Part shown: positions 61,656 through 64,000 of the stretch, in pieces | Position numbering within the stretch: position 1 is the first letter of the stretch | How the letters are laid out: every line of letters starts with the position of its first letter | DNA from: an uncultured Sphingomonadaceae bacterium | Lineage (GTDB): Bacteria > Pseudomonadota > Alphaproteobacteria > Sphingomonadales > Sphingomonadaceae | Direction of reading: 5' to 3' | NCBI GenBank assembly: GCA_947493955.1 | Contig: CANLSQ010000001.1 | Location: 806,001 to 870,000, forward strand | DNA: 64,000 nucleotides | The notes under the pieces: generated by a model | Database searches by the model: none | Told to the model about the DNA's origin: nothing | Seen by the model: only the letters and a program-made list of their open reading frames with translations | Program-made: the position numbers and the translations under genes

Positions 61656-64000
61656 ATGAAACGACCAGGAAACTATCGCTCCAGCCAACTGGCTATTGCG
61701 ACAATCATATTGAGCACTGCGGTGCCATCCGTCGCGCAGACGACAGAGGTTGCGCCTGATTGGCCAGCCAATGACGTCATGGTGGCACAAGGTGAGCAGG
61801 CTCCTGTTTCCGGTTCTGCAGCCGGTCCGGATTTGCGACCGGTTGTACCGATGGGTGGCAATATCAACCCGTTTTCCGGTTCCATTGACCCATTCTCCGG
61901 TACTATCGACCCGTTTTCGGGAACGATTGACCCATTTTCCGGAAATGTTGACCCCTTTTCAGGTAACGTTGATCCATTTGCGGGCAACATTAATCCTTTT
62001 GAGGGCAATATCGATCCGTTCGCAGGGAATATTAATCCGTTTCATGGCGAGATCCGGGCACTTTGGGGAACGATCGACCCGTTTGCTGGCAATGTTGATC
62101 CCTTCGGTGGCAATATTGATCCATTTGAAGGCGCTATAGATCCAGACTCCGGTCATATATTGCCGAGCTATCACCAGATGAACGGCTTTTGGCAGAGTTT
62201 TGGTGCGAGCTGGAGACAGACCAATTTGCAGCTGAATGATATCGCCAATAATGGCGATGCTAACTGGAAAACCAGCCGGTTGAACTATCAGATCACGGAT
62301 TTGATCAATCAGTCCAGAAATGTTTGGGGATCGGCCATAGAGGCACGCACAGGCCAATCTTTCGAAGCTGCATTTCTGGATCCGCTATTTTCAAAATTCG
62401 GTATTACCAGTGACCGGGTCGCCGGTTTCCGTTCCTTGACTGCCGCGAAGCGTGCGCAGCTGGTAACGGAGTGGTTTGACGGGTTGATGGAATATACTGG
62501 CAACGACCGCGTTGATCACTGGATGAAAGCCGTCAACTGGACGCCAGAGCTGACAAAAATTCAGGGCAGTGGCGCAGATAGCGTCATCGGCATTTTGGAC
62601 TCTTCCATTGTTAATGATCCGGACCTTGAAGGTAATGTCTTCCATTCCGGTGGTTATCAGGCCCATGTTGGTGGGCATGGAACCGGCGTCGCCAGTCTTT
62701 TGATTGCTGATCACGACGGTCGCGGTGTCATGGGGATTGCGCCCAATGCTTCGGTCGCAACCTACAACCCGTTTGACCATACCGGCAGCGCATCCTGGGA
62801 TGACATTGAGGATGGTATTGTTTCGCTGAAGAGTGCGAATGCCAGCGTTATCAATATGTCTCTTGGCGTGTCAGGCTGGACGCTGCACCCTGAGTGGAAC
62901 AATGTGTTTAACGATAGCAAGGTCAAAAAGGTCGCGAATGACACCGTGTTTGTGATTGCCGCTGGCAATGATGGCATGACCCAGACCCAAGATGTCGAAT
63001 TCAAACGCAATGCAGACTTTGGACTGATTGTGGTCGGCGCCATTGATCCGGTTGGGAATATTTCCAGTCTGTCAAACAAGCCGGGATCGGTTTGTCTTTC
63101 GACATCGGGCCACTGTGTCGATGGTAACTATCTCCGGGACATTTTTATTGTCGCGCCCGGCGAACTCATATTGATGGCTGACGGCAACGGCGGTGTAACC
63201 CGACGGTCCGGCACATCATTTGCTGCGCCATTGGTATCGGGTGCGATAACATTGCTGCATGACCGCTGGCCCTGGCTTGCTCAGCATCCGGAAGAAACCG
63301 TCAGCATCATTCTGAAATCTGCCAAGGATTTGGGCGAACCAGGTGTTGATGATGTCTATGGTGTAGGATTGCTTGACGTAGAGGCGTCCCAGTCACCCTT
63401 AGATTTTGGCGCACTTGATTTTTATGAGTATCGGAACAACAAAAAGATCAAGCGAACCGCGTCAGACCTGCAAAGGACAGGCGTGGGGGATACCTGGAAT
63501 GCCGATGGCATTTTCTTGACCATGTTTGAAACCATTGGGAAAACATATCGCGACTTTGTAGTGCCGTTTTCTGACCAGCTAATTGGCCAAAAATCAAGCG
63601 TGACCGGATCCAACGAATATTTTCAGTCCTATATCACCGAGCGGTTCGTTGATTGGTCAACCAACGGTTTTACGGCATCGAACACAGTGGGCGGATTTAC
63701 TGATATTGCCAGCTATGCGAGTCCGAAACGGGAAGGTTGGAACTTTGCGGTATCGGCGGCAAACCCGACGCAGTATCTGAGAAATGGTCGGCAAGGTGAA
63801 ATCCCGCATAGTGCAGTGAAATTTGGCGATGCAGCGGGCAAATTCTCGTTCAATGCAGGCTATGGACAAGGCGCGATCGCATTGCTCGGTCAGCAGTCTT
63901 TTGGTCTGACGTCAGATTATGATTCAAACAACGGTGGTTTGAACCCCATTCTCGGCCTTGCCTCGGGTGGCGGGTTTGTTGATGCCGAATTTGCGATTGC
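61656..64000 (+). CDS. Subtilisin-family (S8) exported protease with heptad repeats, 3' end beyond window
   Basis: The frame stays open to the window edge (781 codons seen). A signal peptide (cleavage near S-V-A-Q, residue 28) is followed by about fourteen 7-residue repeats (residues 68-165), a helical pro-region, and an S8 catalytic domain with D315 (G-I-L-D-S-S), H341 (G-G-H-G-T-G-V-A-S), the oxyanion Asn in A-A-G-N-D-G and S521 (G-T-S-F-A-A-P). After about residue 580 the sequence becomes rich in Gly, Phe and polar strands, as at the passenger/beta-barrel junction of an autotransporter, but no barrel is complete here. GGGG lies five bases before the ATG. Cell-surface or secreted protease; substrate unknown. 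Confidence 0.9.
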   Translation, partial: MKRPGNYRSSQLAIATIILSTAVPSVAQTTEVAPDWPANDVMVAQGEQAPVSGSAAGPDLRPVVPMGGNINPFSGSIDPFSGTIDPFSGTIDPFSGNVDPFSGNVDPFAGNINPFEGNIDPFAGNINPFHGEIRALWGTIDPFAGNVDPFGGNIDPFEGAIDPDSGHILPSYHQMNGFWQSFGASWRQTNLQLNDIANNGDANWKTSRLNYQITDLINQSRNVWGSAIEARTGQSFEAAFLDPLFSKFGITSDRVAGFRSLTAAKRAQLVTEWFDGLMEYTGNDRVDHWMKAVNWTPELTKIQGSGADSVIGILDSSIVNDPDLEGNVFHSGGYQAHVGGHGTGVASLLIADHDGRGVMGIAPNASVATYNPFDHTGSASWDDIEDGIVSLKSANASVINMSLGVSGWTLHPEWNNVFNDSKVKKVANDTVFVIAAGNDGMTQTQDVEFKRNADFGLIVVGAIDPVGNISSLSNKPGSVCLSTSGHCVDGNYLRDIFIVAPGELILMADGNGGVTRRSGTSFAAPLVSGAITLLHDRWPWLAQHPEETVSIILKSAKDLGEPGVDDVYGVGLLDVEASQSPLDFGALDFYEYRNNKKIKRTASDLQRTGVGDTWNADGIFLTMFETIGKTYRDFVVPFSDQLIGQKSSVTGSNEYFQSYITERFVDWSTNGFTASNTVGGFTDIASYASPKREGWNFAVSAANPTQYLRNGRQGEIPHSAVKFGDAAGKFSFNAGYGQGAIALLGQQSFGLTSDYDSNNGGLNPILGLASGGGFVDAEFAI
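61857..62150 (+). repeat. Fourteen 7-residue (21 bp) coding repeats, G-[NTS]-[IV]-[DN]-P-F-x
   Basis: Residues 68-165 of the S8 protease. Twelve units follow the consensus; unit 10 (G-E-I-R-A-L-W) and unit 14 (G-A-I-D-P-D-S) are degenerate. Codons differ widely between units, so the repetition is kept at protein level and is not a fresh DNA slippage product. A solenoid or spacer near the pro-region is the simplest reading. Confidence 0.93.

Noticed and set aside
61673-62139. Minus-strand ORFs over the S8 repeats reading as repeated Gly-Ser-x-x-Pro-Glu-Asn units
   Set aside because: They mirror the repeats of the real plus-strand frame, which has a signal peptide, ribosome site and an intact catalytic triad downstream.
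61857-62150. CRISPR-like regular repetition
   Set aside because: The 21 bp period is in-frame coding with heavy codon drift and no spacers; it is a protein repeat.

Overview
The window looks like chromosomal DNA of a motile, aerobic, Gram-negative alphaproteobacterium, most likely a marine Sphingomonadales member (Sphingomonadaceae or Erythrobacteraceae type). This is inferred from gene content, not from a search: a petABC bc1 operon, large STN-type TonB receptors with FecI/FecR, a PqqD/HprK-A/nucleotidyltransferase module, an alphaproteobacterial-type elongator tRNA-Met and a flagellar set with a short flagellin. Gene density is high, stop/start overlaps of the ATGA type are very common, and no insertion sequence, prophage, rRNA or CRISPR array was seen.

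Region by region. 1-2603: a secreted protein cut by the window edge, then a three-gene PqqD-like / HprK-related kinase / nucleotidyltransferase module of unknown substrate. 2607-8641: gph, then glmU and glmS (UDP-GlcNAc synthesis) separated by a GNAT gene and a ribbon-helix-helix/PIN toxin-antitoxin pair, followed by OsmC and GFA proteins. 8700-14178: katG facing away from an argD-argF-hslO operon. 14331-20026: a small secreted protein, a candidate structured RNA, queC-queE, lipB, membrane and acetyltransferase genes, and a trmL-hemF-GNAT operon. 20160-22948: petABC with a strong terminator. 23079-24976: a PilZ protein and a lone glpK.

25137-40210 is the flagellar region: one flagellin gene on the minus strand and, divergently, a continuous fliEFGHIJKLMNOPQR-flhB-fliD-fliS series behind a near-consensus sigma-54 promoter (26175-26190). 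It encodes the MS ring, switch, export ATPase, export gate, hook-length control, filament cap and its chaperone. 40211-50678 holds DUF4126 and NUDIX genes, tRNA-Arg, then an ECF sigma factor, FecR anti-sigma, a 1200-residue STN/TonB receptor and an M16 zinc protease. Together these look like a signal-transducing import and processing system for a peptide or protein-bound nutrient.

50752-64000: a queuosine-precursor transporter, small membrane genes, a 2H phosphoesterase, a ferredoxin reductase, tRNA-Met, an AT-rich lipoprotein gene, a rhomboid protease, an SDR, and a tight Gfo/Idh - aldo/keto reductase - Fe(II)/2OG oxygenase operon converging on a sodium:solute symporter. The window ends inside a large subtilisin-family (S8) exported protease whose N-terminus carries about fourteen seven-residue repeats of the form G-N-I-D-P-F-x. 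The most promising leads for new biology are the kinase/PqqD/nucleotidyltransferase module, the FecIR-receptor-M16 locus, the oxygenase/reductase/symporter cluster and the heptad-repeat protease.
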